DNA of 11,506 nucleotides from JANXXV01 sp038230275. GTDB lineage: Bacteria > Acidobacteriota > Terriglobia > Bryobacterales > Bryobacteraceae. This document shows positions 1-6,796 of the stretch, piece by piece. The notes beneath the pieces were generated by a model, which saw nothing but the letters and a program-made list of their open reading frames with translations, was not told the DNA's origin and did not search any database. The position numbers and the translations under genes are program-made. The stretch spans positions 1 through 11,506 of the forward strand of contig JBBRNO010000182.1 of the NCBI GenBank assembly GCA_038230275.1, in the 5' to 3' direction. Within the stretch, counting starts at the first letter, position 1. Each line of letters starts with the position of its first letter.

Positions 1-2
1 CC

Positions 3-383
3 ACGCTCGAATTCGTTGGCCGCGATAGTCTCGCCTCTGACCTTTGCGGCGAGAAACTTACGGATGCGTTCGTTACGGAGGCGATCGCGCGAGTGACAGG
101 ATTTGCGATGCTGGTTCCTGATGCCGGTTCGCATCCGTGTTACCGATTGATTCTGGATGCGTCGGTTCATTCTTCAGAGCAGGCGCATTCTATCGCGCGC
201 GCAATGGACGACCGGCTTCAGCGCAACCCACAGTATCGATATGCTCGTGAATTGGGTCAGCTTGGCCCGCTGAAACCGATTCTCATGAAGGAACCGTTGC
301 AGCGTTTTTACCAGAGTGCCGGAGCCGCGGGAAGGCGCCTTGGAGACATCAAGGTTCCGGCGCTGTGTTTGAACTTTGGATGA
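3..383 (+). CDS. GH3-family acyl-adenylating amide synthetase, C-terminal part (partial)
   Basis: This is the 3' end of a gene whose start lies before the window; the frame is open from base 3. The opening residues read as FVGRDSLASDLCGEKLTDAFV, the conserved block near the start of the C-terminal domain of GH3 (auxin-responsive GH3) proteins, with the GEKL motif at bases 48-59. About 125 residues follow to the stop. GH3 proteins belong to the ANL-like adenylating enzymes: they activate a carboxylic acid with ATP and transfer it to an amine, usually an amino acid. Plant members conjugate jasmonate or auxin; bacterial members are mostly uncharacterised, so the substrate here is unknown. The stop overlaps the ATG of the next gene (ATGA at 380-383), so it is almost certainly cotranscribed with the GNAT, desaturase and Rieske genes downstream. 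The N-terminal ATP-binding part cannot be seen. Confidence 0.8.
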   Translation, partial: TLEFVGRDSLASDLCGEKLTDAFVTEAIARVTGFAMLVPDAGSHPCYRLILDASVHSSEQAHSIARAMDDRLQRNPQYRYARELGQLGPLKPILMKEPLQRFYQSAGAAGRRLGDIKVPALCLNFG

Positions 384-1465
384 GATCAAGCAGATTCCAA
401 TTTGCCCTCGCCACCGCGGCTGACGATGCACAACTTCGCCACCGCATGGCCGCGGATTGGTTGCGCGGAAATCTATCCGTCAGCTTTCGTCGCGAGCCAT
501 CCTACTTCGCAGCGTGCGCCGTGCAAGGTGACACTTCGGAAGTTTTCTGTTGCCGCGACACAGCCACCGGGGAACTGGTGATGATGGCGAGCCGGTCCAT
601 CCGGCAAGCTCTTGTCAATGGAGTGCCGCAACGGCTTGGCTATATCGGCGATATCCGGCTGGCACCGGAACATCGCAACGGAATCATCTTGGGGCGTGCC
701 GCCCGTTTCCTTCGCCGGCTTCACCAGGACAACCCGGTCCCGCTCTATTTCGGCATTATTCTCGATGGCAATCAAGCCGCACTGGACGCGTTCACCCGGC
801 CTCGCGCTGGTCTGCCAGCCCTCACGGACTTGGGCCGCATCCTCACACCCGCCATTCATCTCGATCTGCCGCGGCGCAGCCTCCGCGAACCCGGCCTCTC
901 GTTTGAAATGGCGCGTGCGGATCAACTGGAAGAGGTCGCGGCGTTTCTTTCGCGAGCCAATATCCAAAAGCAGTTTGCTCCTTGCATCCGGTCCCTGCAA
1001 GGCGCGCCTGACTTACTGTTAGCGATCCGGAACAATCGTATCGTTGGATGTTGTGCCGGATGGGATCAACGCAGTTTCCGGCAGACCCACATTGAAGCGT
1101 ATTCTCGAAGTCTGGCGCTGCTCCGGCCCGTCTACAATTTTGCGGCGGCGCTATTGCCGTTGAAGCGGCTGCCTGCGCCTGGCTCGGCCCTCCCCTATCT
1201 GTATTTATCCTTCGTGGCCATCGAGGAGAACGACCCGCGGATTTTCAGATTATTGCTGCGCGAGTTCTACTGCCGTCACCGGTCAGGACCGTGGCACTAC
1301 GTCATCGCCGGTTTGCACGAACGCGACCCGCTTGCGGCCGTGCTGCAAGAGTACCGGCGGATCGACGCGGGGGGCCGTCTTTTTGCCGTGAACTACGATG
1401 ACGGTGCGCAAGTGGTTGCGGGGCTCGACGGCCGCGTGCCCTACATCGAAATGGCGACTGTATGA
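380..1465 (+). CDS. GNAT-fold acyltransferase-like protein, possibly with two GNAT domains
   Basis: A 361-residue soluble protein. Residues about 87-111 (GYIGDIRLAPEHRNGIILG, then an arginine-rich helix) match GNAT motif A, the acyl-CoA pyrophosphate loop, following a strand that ends in D91-I-R. N131-x-x-A134 fits motif B. The second half repeats a GNAT-like pattern: LAIRNNRIVGCCAGWD (about 214-229) resembles the substrate-side strands and YLYLSFVAIEENDPRIF (about 273-289) a second motif-A strand, but without a clear glycine loop, so that half may be degenerate or structural. GNAT enzymes transfer acyl groups from CoA or a carrier protein to amines; the acceptor here cannot be read. I chose ATG 380 because it gives an ATGA overlap with the GH3 stop; GTG 365 is in frame and would add five residues. 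The gene ends in another ATGA overlap with the desaturase gene, so translation is probably coupled. Confidence 0.7.
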   Translation: MRSSRFQFALATAADDAQLRHRMAADWLRGNLSVSFRREPSYFAACAVQGDTSEVFCCRDTATGELVMMASRSIRQALVNGVPQRLGYIGDIRLAPEHRNGIILGRAARFLRRLHQDNPVPLYFGIILDGNQAALDAFTRPRAGLPALTDLGRILTPAIHLDLPRRSLREPGLSFEMARADQLEEVAAFLSRANIQKQFAPCIRSLQGAPDLLLAIRNNRIVGCCAGWDQRSFRQTHIEAYSRSLALLRPVYNFAAALLPLKRLPAPGSALPYLYLSFVAIEENDPRIFRLLLREFYCRHRSGPWHYVIAGLHERDPLAAVLQEYRRIDAGGRLFAVNYDDGAQVVAGLDGRVPYIEMATV

Positions 1466-2403
1466 TGAAAGGGTCCACTGAGTGCATGACTTCCGTATCG
1501 ATGCCAGCGATGATCGCGTCGGGTCCGCGGTTATATCCACCCGCGCCGCTTGTGCGATCGGCATCATCCAATCGACTGCTGCTCTACGCGTTAATTGACT
1601 GGGCCTGCATCGGTACTATCTGGACGGCGTGGGCGTTGCTTCCCGGCTGGCTGTATCCTCTGTGGGCCGTTCTGCTGGCGGGCCGGTTCCATTCCTTCGG
1701 GGTTATTCTTCACGACGCAGTTCACATGCCCACGCGTCATAAGACGGCGAAATTGCGATTGCTGGAGGTGCTGGTTGGTTATCCCATTGGCAGCACAATT
1801 GAAGCCATGCGCTATCATCATCTGCGGCATCATCGCGACAGCGGCATGCCTTCCGATCCGTATTTCAAACCCGCACTGGCGCACAGCCGCGTTCTCCGCG
1901 TCTTGACAATTCTGCGGACCGGCCTGCTGGCCATCTGGTGGACACTCCGCGGCCCCTACGGCACGCTTGCTTCGTTCCTGCCCGCCCTGCGTGAAAGCTA
2001 TGCTTTCCTCTTCTTGCAGGACCGATCCGGAAAGCAGGTGGGAGAAACGCAAGAAGTGATCACCAGTGCGCGCGAAGACCGCTGGCAACTTCTCTTTGAT
2101 GTCCTGGTGATCATTGCCGCGTGGCCGTTCCTGGGCTGGCTGCTGTACGCCTATTTGATCCCGGTGATACTGGCTGGCATGCTGGCAGGGAACCGGCTGA
2201 TTCATGAACACACGTTGGAAGCGTGCGCAGACCGAAGCCTTTCCACGGTTTGGCGGACCACCAACGATCACGATATGGGCCTTCTGGGGCAGCTGCTTCT
2301 GGCGCCGCGGAACATCGGCTATCACCGCGAGCACCATCTGCATCCTCAGGCTGCTTTGGAACATTTGCCGCTTCTCAAAAAGTGGTACGAAGAGTTGCAA
2401 TAG
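1462..2403 (+). CDS. Membrane fatty-acid-desaturase-family di-iron oxidase/hydroxylase
   Basis: A 313-residue integral membrane protein with the three histidine boxes of the fatty acid desaturase superfamily (PF00487 type): HDAVH at residues 84-88, HHLRHH at 119-124 and HREHH at 288-292. An extra H248-E-H250 and N-D-H270 lie between the second and third boxes, as in many members of this fold. Hydrophobic segments lie at about 30-80, 140-175 and 210-245. The family uses two iron atoms and O2 to desaturate, hydroxylate or ketolate lipids and carotenoids. The box layout (HDxxH, then HxxHH followed by DPYF, then GYHREHHLHP) also fits the carotenoid ketolase/hydroxylase branch, so the substrate is open. 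Start ATG 1462 overlaps the upstream stop; ATG 1465 and ATG 1486 are in-frame alternatives. The stop TAG abuts the ATG of the Rieske gene, indicating one transcript. Confidence 0.85.
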   Translation: MMKGSTECMTSVSMPAMIASGPRLYPPAPLVRSASSNRLLLYALIDWACIGTIWTAWALLPGWLYPLWAVLLAGRFHSFGVILHDAVHMPTRHKTAKLRLLEVLVGYPIGSTIEAMRYHHLRHHRDSGMPSDPYFKPALAHSRVLRVLTILRTGLLAIWWTLRGPYGTLASFLPALRESYAFLFLQDRSGKQVGETQEVITSAREDRWQLLFDVLVIIAAWPFLGWLLYAYLIPVILAGMLAGNRLIHEHTLEACADRSLSTVWRTTNDHDMGLLGQLLLAPRNIGYHREHHLHPQAALEHLPLLKKWYEELQ

Positions 2404-3471
2404 ATGTCCAGCGGACTTCGGGCAAGAGACGGCGCGCTGGTGAACCACTGGTACATCGCCTGCCTTTCGAGTGAGCTGAAGCAGCAGCCCATACAACGCG
2501 TCATCTACGAACGCCCCTATGTCTTGTTCCGAAACGAGGACGGAAAGCCTGGCTGCCTTCCGGACCGGTGTCTTCATCGCGCGGCGCAACTGTCAAAGGG
2601 CACCTGCGAGAATGGCCGGCTGGTGTGCCCTTATCATGGATGGAATTACGACGTGCTGGGAAACGTAGTGGCCATCCCATCGGAAGGTCCTTGCGAAGTG
2701 CCGTCCGGTGCGCGCGTGCGGCCGAACCTGTTTCTGGAATCCCGCCCAATTTACGAGCAGGATGGCTGCATCTGGATTTGGCTTGGCGAAGGTACTCCAC
2801 AGCCGCTGACACCGCCGTGGCGATTTCCTCATGCGGCCAATTCACAGTGGGCGACTTACATGATGATCACGGACTTTCCGAACGAAGTCACGCATCTGAT
2901 TGAGAACTTCATGGACGTTCCGCACACCGTCTTCGTGCACCGCGGTTGGTTTCGCCGAAGGTCTATGAAACGCGTGCCTATCGATATCGAAATCAAGCAG
3001 GCAAGCGTTCTGGTCACCTACCACCAGCCGAAAGATTCCATCGGCTTCCTGGGCCGTATTTTGAATCCGAAGAACCAGCCAATGGTCCACACGGACCGGT
3101 TCGTTTTCCCCAATCTCACCCGCGTGGATTATAGCTTCGGGCCGGGCTATGAGTTCATCATCAACAGCCAGTGCACTCCGGTGGAATCAGGGCATACCCG
3201 CGTTTACACTTACATTGCGTTCCGGCTGGGCCGCATGACATCCATCGCGAAGCCTTTCATGCGTTGGTATACCGGCCAGGTGATTGAACAAGACGTGGAC
3301 ATCATGCGGAACCAAGGGGAGAGCTTTGCACGAGATCCGTCTGAGAATTTCTCATTCACGGAAGCCGACGAGATGCACATCGCCATTCACCGGCTGCGGC
3401 GCATGGGTGTAGACGGAGACGCCAGCCTGTGGAATTATATCCGCAAGAGTGAACGCGAATTCTGGATTTAG
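2404..3471 (+). CDS. Rieske non-heme iron oxygenase, alpha-subunit type
   Basis: A 355-residue protein with an N-terminal Rieske [2Fe-2S] domain (C56-x-H58 and C75-x2-H78, in CLHR and CPYHGW) and a C-terminal mononuclear iron domain (N168-F-M-D171-V-P-H174-T-V-F-V-H179). D297 in IEQDVDIMRNQ is the likely third iron ligand, and D171 is in the place of the bridging aspartate that carries electrons between Rieske centre and iron in this family. Members hydroxylate, demethylate or cleave aromatic, sterol or alkaloid-like substrates using electrons from a separate reductase; no ferredoxin or reductase gene is visible here. The length suits the single-component VanA/PAO/CAO-like group better than the multi-subunit naphthalene-type enzymes. 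It begins directly after the desaturase stop, with GAAGAG at 2389-2394 as a plausible ribosome binding site. It probably supplies a second oxidative step in the GH3-GNAT-desaturase cassette. Confidence 0.9.
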   Translation: MSSGLRARDGALVNHWYIACLSSELKQQPIQRVIYERPYVLFRNEDGKPGCLPDRCLHRAAQLSKGTCENGRLVCPYHGWNYDVLGNVVAIPSEGPCEVPSGARVRPNLFLESRPIYEQDGCIWIWLGEGTPQPLTPPWRFPHAANSQWATYMMITDFPNEVTHLIENFMDVPHTVFVHRGWFRRRSMKRVPIDIEIKQASVLVTYHQPKDSIGFLGRILNPKNQPMVHTDRFVFPNLTRVDYSFGPGYEFIINSQCTPVESGHTRVYTYIAFRLGRMTSIAKPFMRWYTGQVIEQDVDIMRNQGESFARDPSENFSFTEADEMHIAIHRLRRMGVDGDASLWNYIRKSEREFWI

Positions 3472-3494
3472 GGCATGGCCGCACTCGGCAGCCC

Positions 3495-3503
3495 TGTGTT
3501 AAT
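3495..3503 (+). promoter_or_regulatory. Candidate extended -10 element upstream of the amidase gene
   Basis: The 44-base gap after the Rieske gene contains TGT-GTTAAT (TGn plus a hexamer matching TATAAT at 4 of 6 positions), ending 12 bases before ATG 3516. No good -35 box is visible at 16-18 bases upstream, and there is no Shine-Dalgarno sequence before the ATG. If real, the transcript would have a leader of only about 5 bases. This is weak evidence; read-through from the upstream cassette is equally possible. Confidence 0.3.
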
Positions 3504-3515
3504 CTCATTGAACTA

Positions 3516-4985
3516 ATGAGCCTCCCCGCTATCTCTCGACGTGAAGCTTTACTTGGCTTGGCCGCCGCCACCCGTCTGCAAGCGGCTCCGGACGATATCT
3601 GCTTCCTTGGCGCCGTGGAGATGGCTCAATTGATACGCGCGAAAAAGCTCTCGGCCCGTGATGTCCTGCACGCGCACCTCAAGCAAATCGAACGCGTGAA
3701 TCCGAAGCTGAACGCCATTGTCACGCTGGTGGCCGCCCAGGCCGAAAAGCGCGCCATGGCGGCGGATGAACTGCAAGCCAGGAACGGTGTGCTCGGCCCT
3801 TTGCACGGACTGCCGATCGCGCACAAGGACCTGGTCAACACGAAAGGCATCCGCACCACGTACGGGTCGCCGCTCTTCAAGGACCAGATTCCGGAAAACG
3901 ACGATCCCCTGGTTGAGCGCATTCGCGAAGCCGGCGCCATCCTGATCGGCAAGACGAACACACCGGAATTTGGCGCCGGGTCGCAGACCTTCAATACGGT
4001 CTTTGGCGCCACGTTGAACCCTTACAACACAGCGAAGACCTGCGGTGGTTCCAGCGGCGGCGCGGCTGTTGCGCTAGCGTCCGGCATGTTGCCCATTGCG
4101 GATGGCAGCGACTTGGGCGGTTCCCTGCGGAACCCTGCCGCCTTCTGCAATGTGGTGGGCTTCCGTCCGTCGCCGGGCCGCGTGCCCAATCTCACCTTCT
4201 CTCCGCTTTCCACCCTGGGTCCCATGGCACGCTCTGTGGCGGACGTTGCCTTACTACTAAGCGCCCGGGCCGGGCCTCACGCCGCTTCGCCGCTCTCGCT
4301 GCCGGAACTGGGCAGCACCTTTCGCCAGCCCTTGGGCCGCAACTTAAAAGGGGTTCGCGTTGCCTGGTTTAAAGACTTGGGCGGTGTCCCTTTCGATTCG
4401 CGCGTTACTAACGTCATTAATGCGCAGCGCAAGACCTTCGAAGATCTCGGCTGCATCGTGGAACAGGCTGAACCCGATTTCACTGGCGCCGACTTCGCAT
4501 TCAAGACTCTGCGCGCCTGGGGCTCGGCGACTACGCACGGAGAACGAATCCGTACGCACCGCGCTCTTTATAAAGACACCTTGTTGGCCGAAGTGGAGCA
4601 GGGCCTCAAGCTCACTGGCGCAGACGTCGCTCGCGCAGAACAACTGCATGCCGAGGTTTGGCGCCGCTTTCAGGCTTTTCTCGGACGCTACGAGTACTTC
4701 GTGCTGCCTTCCACACAGGTGCCGCCCTTCGATGTGCAGATCCCATATCCGGCTGAGATCAATGGCGTCCGGTTTGACAGCTACATCGATTGGATGAAGA
4801 CGTGTTGGTACATCTCACTTGTGGGAAACCCGGCCATCTCCGTGCCCGCAGGGTTTACCCCGGATGGCCTTCCCGTCGGCATGCAAATCGTAGGCCGGCG
4901 ACAGCAGGATTTTGCTGTCCTGCAAATTGCGCACGCATTTGAGCAAGTGACTCACGTGGCCCGGCGGCATCCAGCGGCAGGTTGA
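3516..4985 (+). CDS. Tat-exported amidase of the amidase-signature family
   Basis: A 489-residue serine amidase of the amidase-signature family. The triad is intact: K104 (HKDL), S179 (first serine of GGSSGG) and nucleophile S203 (GGSLR); the 24-residue spacing between the serines equals that of FAAH. The signature runs from the GGSSGGAAVA block to NVVGFRPS. The N-terminus (S7-R8-R9-E-A-L-L, then a short hydrophobic stretch and an LQA-A cleavage-like site near residue 23) looks like a twin-arginine signal, so the enzyme probably folds in the cytoplasm and acts in the periplasm. The family hydrolyses amides, carbamates or N-acyl amines; the exact substrate cannot be read. It follows the Rieske gene by 44 bases and is convergent with the haemoglobin gene 9 bases away. 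It could belong to the upstream cassette or stand alone. No Shine-Dalgarno sequence is evident at the chosen start, which is fixed by the signal peptide. Confidence 0.9.
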   Translation: MSLPAISRREALLGLAAATRLQAAPDDICFLGAVEMAQLIRAKKLSARDVLHAHLKQIERVNPKLNAIVTLVAAQAEKRAMAADELQARNGVLGPLHGLPIAHKDLVNTKGIRTTYGSPLFKDQIPENDDPLVERIREAGAILIGKTNTPEFGAGSQTFNTVFGATLNPYNTAKTCGGSSGGAAVALASGMLPIADGSDLGGSLRNPAAFCNVVGFRPSPGRVPNLTFSPLSTLGPMARSVADVALLLSARAGPHAASPLSLPELGSTFRQPLGRNLKGVRVAWFKDLGGVPFDSRVTNVINAQRKTFEDLGCIVEQAEPDFTGADFAFKTLRAWGSATTHGERIRTHRALYKDTLLAEVEQGLKLTGADVARAEQLHAEVWRRFQAFLGRYEYFVLPSTQVPPFDVQIPYPAEINGVRFDSYIDWMKTCWYISLVGNPAISVPAGFTPDGLPVGMQIVGRRQQDFAVLQIAHAFEQVTHVARRHPAAG

Positions 4986-4994
4986 CTTGGGGCA

Positions 4995-5369
4995 CTATTG
5001 TGCGTTGATCATGAACGTCGCGGTGGTGCCGAAGAAATCCAGAAGTGCCGCACGCGCTTCCACGGGCAGCGAACATTGATCCAGCGCCTTCGTCATCAGT
5101 TCCATCCACCGGTCACGGGCCTGCTGGTCGATGCGGAATGGCGCGTGTCGCATCCGCAGGCGGGGATGTCCGCGCTCTTCTATATAGCGTTGCGGGCCGC
5201 CGAAGCGGCCGATTAGAAAATCGCGAAGCCGTTGCTCGGCCCCCGCCAGATCGTCCGCCGGGTACATTGGGCCGAGGATATCATCGGTGGCGATTTGCGA
5301 ATAAAAGCTGGTGATCAGGCGGGCAATCGCGTCCTCACCAATCGTGGCGTAGAGATCGTCAATGGGCAT
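4995..5369 (-). CDS. glbO: Group II truncated haemoglobin (trHbO/GlbO type)
   Basis: With the start at 5369 this is a 124-residue globin of the 2-over-2 fold. The signature block GHPRLRMRHAPFRI is nearly the same as I recall for Mycobacterium tuberculosis trHbO, including proximal His75 (F8), and Tyr23 (B10), Tyr36 (CD1) and Trp88 (G8) sit at the same numbers as in that protein. These residues form the distal heme pocket of group II, known for tight O2 binding, peroxidase-like and NO-related chemistry. ATG 5381 is in frame and would add MEAS, but GGAAG lies 5 bases before ATG 5369 and the residue numbering favours the shorter form. It is the last gene of a minus-strand run after ridA-like and nudC, and ends 9 bases from the convergent amidase gene, with no clear terminator between them. 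Confidence 0.92.
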   Translation of the reverse strand: MPIDDLYATIGEDAIARLITSFYSQIATDDILGPMYPADDLAGAEQRLRDFLIGRFGGPQRYIEERGHPRLRMRHAPFRIDQQARDRWMELMTKALDQCSLPVEARAALLDFFGTTATFMINAQ

Positions 5370-5374
5370 TGATG

Positions 5375-5379
5375 CTTCC
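5375..5379 (-). promoter_or_regulatory. Ribosome binding site that decides the glbO start
   Basis: On the minus strand GGAAG is followed by five bases and ATG 5369. The competing ATG 5381 overlaps this site and has no purine-rich sequence at a proper distance (its upstream bases read CCCGATACC). This supports the shorter haemoglobin. Confidence 0.6.
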
Positions 5380-5390
5380 ATGGTATCGGG

Positions 5391-6299
5391 TCAAAGCAGC
5401 GCCCACGCTTGCAGCAGATTGTGCGCGATGGCAAATGGCGGCGAGCATTTGAAAGGGCCGTTGCCGGCAAGAGCTGCACGCACTTCCGTTTTGGTGAACC
5501 ACTTCGCATCTTCGAGCTCGGTGGTGTCGATGGTGATGTCCGTGCTGATGGCCTGGGCGAAACAACCAAGCATCAGCGACGACGGAAAGGGCCAGGGTTG
5601 AGACGCCACATAGCGCACTCTGCCTGTGCGCACGCCGGCTTCTTCATATACCTCCCGCGCCACCGCTTCTTCCAAAGATTCGCCTGGCTCAATAAATCCC
5701 GCCAGGCTGGAATAGAACCCGGCGGGAAATCGAGGCTGGCGTCCCAGTAGGCACCTTTCGCCGTCAAGCACCAACATGATGACTACGGGATCGGTGCGGG
5801 GAAAATGTTCCGCTTTGCACGTTTCGGACTCGCAGGTTCGTTGATACCCGCCTTTCGCGGACTTCGTCTCGGCGCCGCATACCGCGCAATGCTGGTGACG
5901 GCTGTGCCAAGCCAGCAGCGAACGCGCCTGGCCCAGAATAGCGGCGTCGCCATGTGCCATCTGGGCGGCTGCCGCGCGCAGTTCCATTGGTTCACCGGGC
6001 AGCGCGGTGTCCATGGGAAGAGCTACCGCGAACCGCGCCTCGGCATTCTCCAAGCCCAGGAAGACCCACGCGGCATCAGCCGGAATCTGCGCCGCCGTCA
6101 ACCACAGCAGCGTAGGTTCGCCAGAGGACACGTCTACCATGGGCCGAAGATCAGAAAATGCGGCGAAGCGCGTTGCCGGGTTCGCGCGCAGAGCTTCCAG
6201 CACAGCTCTATCCGTCCGCAGGTAATCGGCGCGGTCCAGGGGAGTGCCGGTGAAGCCCAAAAGACCAACGGACAGCGGTGCTGTGAACGGATCGGGCAT
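5391..6299 (-). CDS. nudC: NAD(H) pyrophosphatase / NAD-RNA decapping Nudix hydrolase
   Basis: A 302-residue NudC. The order is an N-terminal NADH-pyrophosphatase-like domain (about 1-130), a zinc ribbon with C138, C141, C156 and C161, and the Nudix box at 201-223 (G201-x5-E207-x7-R215-E-V-Y-E-E220-A-G-V). This is followed by SQPWPFPSS at 233-241, the motif that marks the NADH pyrophosphatase subgroup. The family cleaves NADH to NMNH plus AMP and removes NAD caps from RNA. It is longer than the roughly 257 residues of the E. coli protein but similar to actinobacterial ones. It starts 3 bases after the RidA-like stop and its own stop is 21 bases before glbO, so the three genes form one operon. 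A GAGGTGG stretch inside the end of the upstream gene is a plausible ribosome binding site. Confidence 0.95.
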   Translation of the reverse strand: MPDPFTAPLSVGLLGFTGTPLDRADYLRTDRAVLEALRANPATRFAAFSDLRPMVDVSSGEPTLLWLTAAQIPADAAWVFLGLENAEARFAVALPMDTALPGEPMELRAAAAQMAHGDAAILGQARSLLAWHSRHQHCAVCGAETKSAKGGYQRTCESETCKAEHFPRTDPVVIMLVLDGERCLLGRQPRFPAGFYSSLAGFIEPGESLEEAVAREVYEEAGVRTGRVRYVASQPWPFPSSLMLGCFAQAISTDITIDTTELEDAKWFTKTEVRAALAGNGPFKCSPPFAIAHNLLQAWALL

Positions 6300-6302
6300 G
6301 CG

Positions 6303-6770
6303 CTATTCCACCTCAAAGATGGCTTCCACCTCAGCCGCCACGTCGTAGGCAAGCGCACTCACACCTACCGCCATGCCTGCGTGGCGTCCGGCTTCTGCAA
6401 ACACTTCGGCTATTACGTCGGAGGCGCCGTTAAGCACTTGGGGCTGTGCGATAAACTCTGGCACGGAGTTGATGAACCCAGCCACGCGAACGCAGCGCAA
6501 CACGCGGTCGAGCTCGCCATCGACCGCCACTTTCACTTGTGCGATGAGATTGAGCGCACACAGCCGTGCCGCCTGCTGTCCTTCTTCCGTCGTAAACTCG
6601 CGGCCTGGTTTCCCAAGGAAGCGGCGTTCGCCATTCCACTGCGAAAGTTGTCCGGTGATGAACACCAGCGCGCCTGTTCGGACGAATGGGACGTAGTTCG
6701 CGCCGGGCTTGCTGGGCTGCGGCAGTTCGATACTCAACTGTTTGAGGCGTTCTTCAATTCTTCCAGCCAT
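6303..6770 (-). CDS. RidA/YjgF-family protein lacking the usual catalytic arginine
   Basis: A 155-residue RidA/YjgF/YER057c/UK114-family protein of the longer subgroup with an N-terminal extension (IEERLKQLSIELPQ). Core blocks are GALVFITGQLS (33-43), the helix EEGQQAARLCALNLI (62-76), VAGFINSVPEF (96-106) and VGVSAL...VEAIFEV at the end. Active RidA enzymes hydrolyse reactive enamine/imine intermediates made by PLP enzymes and use an arginine in a context like GKHARSAVGV. Here the aligned stretch is G128-R-H-A-G132-M-A-V-G-V, so arginine appears replaced by G132 and the following LP-type turn by L-A-Y. It may therefore bind a metabolite or act without the standard deaminase chemistry. It leads the minus-strand operon with nudC and glbO and faces the symporter gene across 26 bases. 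No Shine-Dalgarno sequence is visible. Confidence 0.88.
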   Translation of the reverse strand: MAGRIEERLKQLSIELPQPSKPGANYVPFVRTGALVFITGQLSQWNGERRFLGKPGREFTTEEGQQAARLCALNLIAQVKVAVDGELDRVLRCVRVAGFINSVPEFIAQPQVLNGASDVIAEVFAEAGRHAGMAVGVSALAYDVAAEVEAIFEVE

Positions 6771-6779
6771 GTCTTAGAG

Positions 6780-6786
6780 TAAGATA
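6780..6786. promoter_or_regulatory. Candidate overlapping divergent -10 elements between the RidA-like and symporter genes
   Basis: The divergent gap is only 26 bases (6771-6796). TAAGAT at 6780-6785 on the plus strand lies 11 bases before GTG 6797, and TATCTT at 6786-6781 on the minus strand lies 10 bases before ATG 6770. Each matches TATAAT at 4 of 6 positions and they occupy almost the same bases. Any -35 regions would lie inside the opposite gene; I see none near consensus. Neither start has a Shine-Dalgarno sequence. The call rests on geometry and is tentative. Confidence 0.35.
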
Positions 6787-6796
6787 GTCCGATACC

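Noticed and set aside
473..1000. Open frames on both strands inside the GNAT gene (473-1000 minus, 550-906 and 612-1022 plus)
   Set aside because: They overlap the GNAT frame, which is fixed by ATGA overlaps at both ends; no motifs or ribosome binding sites support them.
1591..2589. 332-residue open frame on the minus strand opposite the desaturase and Rieske genes
   Set aside because: It lies antisense to two genes with intact catalytic motifs, shows no recognisable motif, and its Gln/Arg-rich composition is typical of a shadow frame in GC-rich DNA.
4986..4994. Terminator between the convergent amidase and glbO genes
   Set aside because: Only 9 bases separate the stops and I found no stem-loop with a T run spanning them.
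5805..6782. 325-residue open frame on the plus strand opposite nudC and the RidA-like gene
   Set aside because: It is a shadow of two clear minus-strand genes; its sequence has low-complexity, Arg/His-rich composition and no domain.
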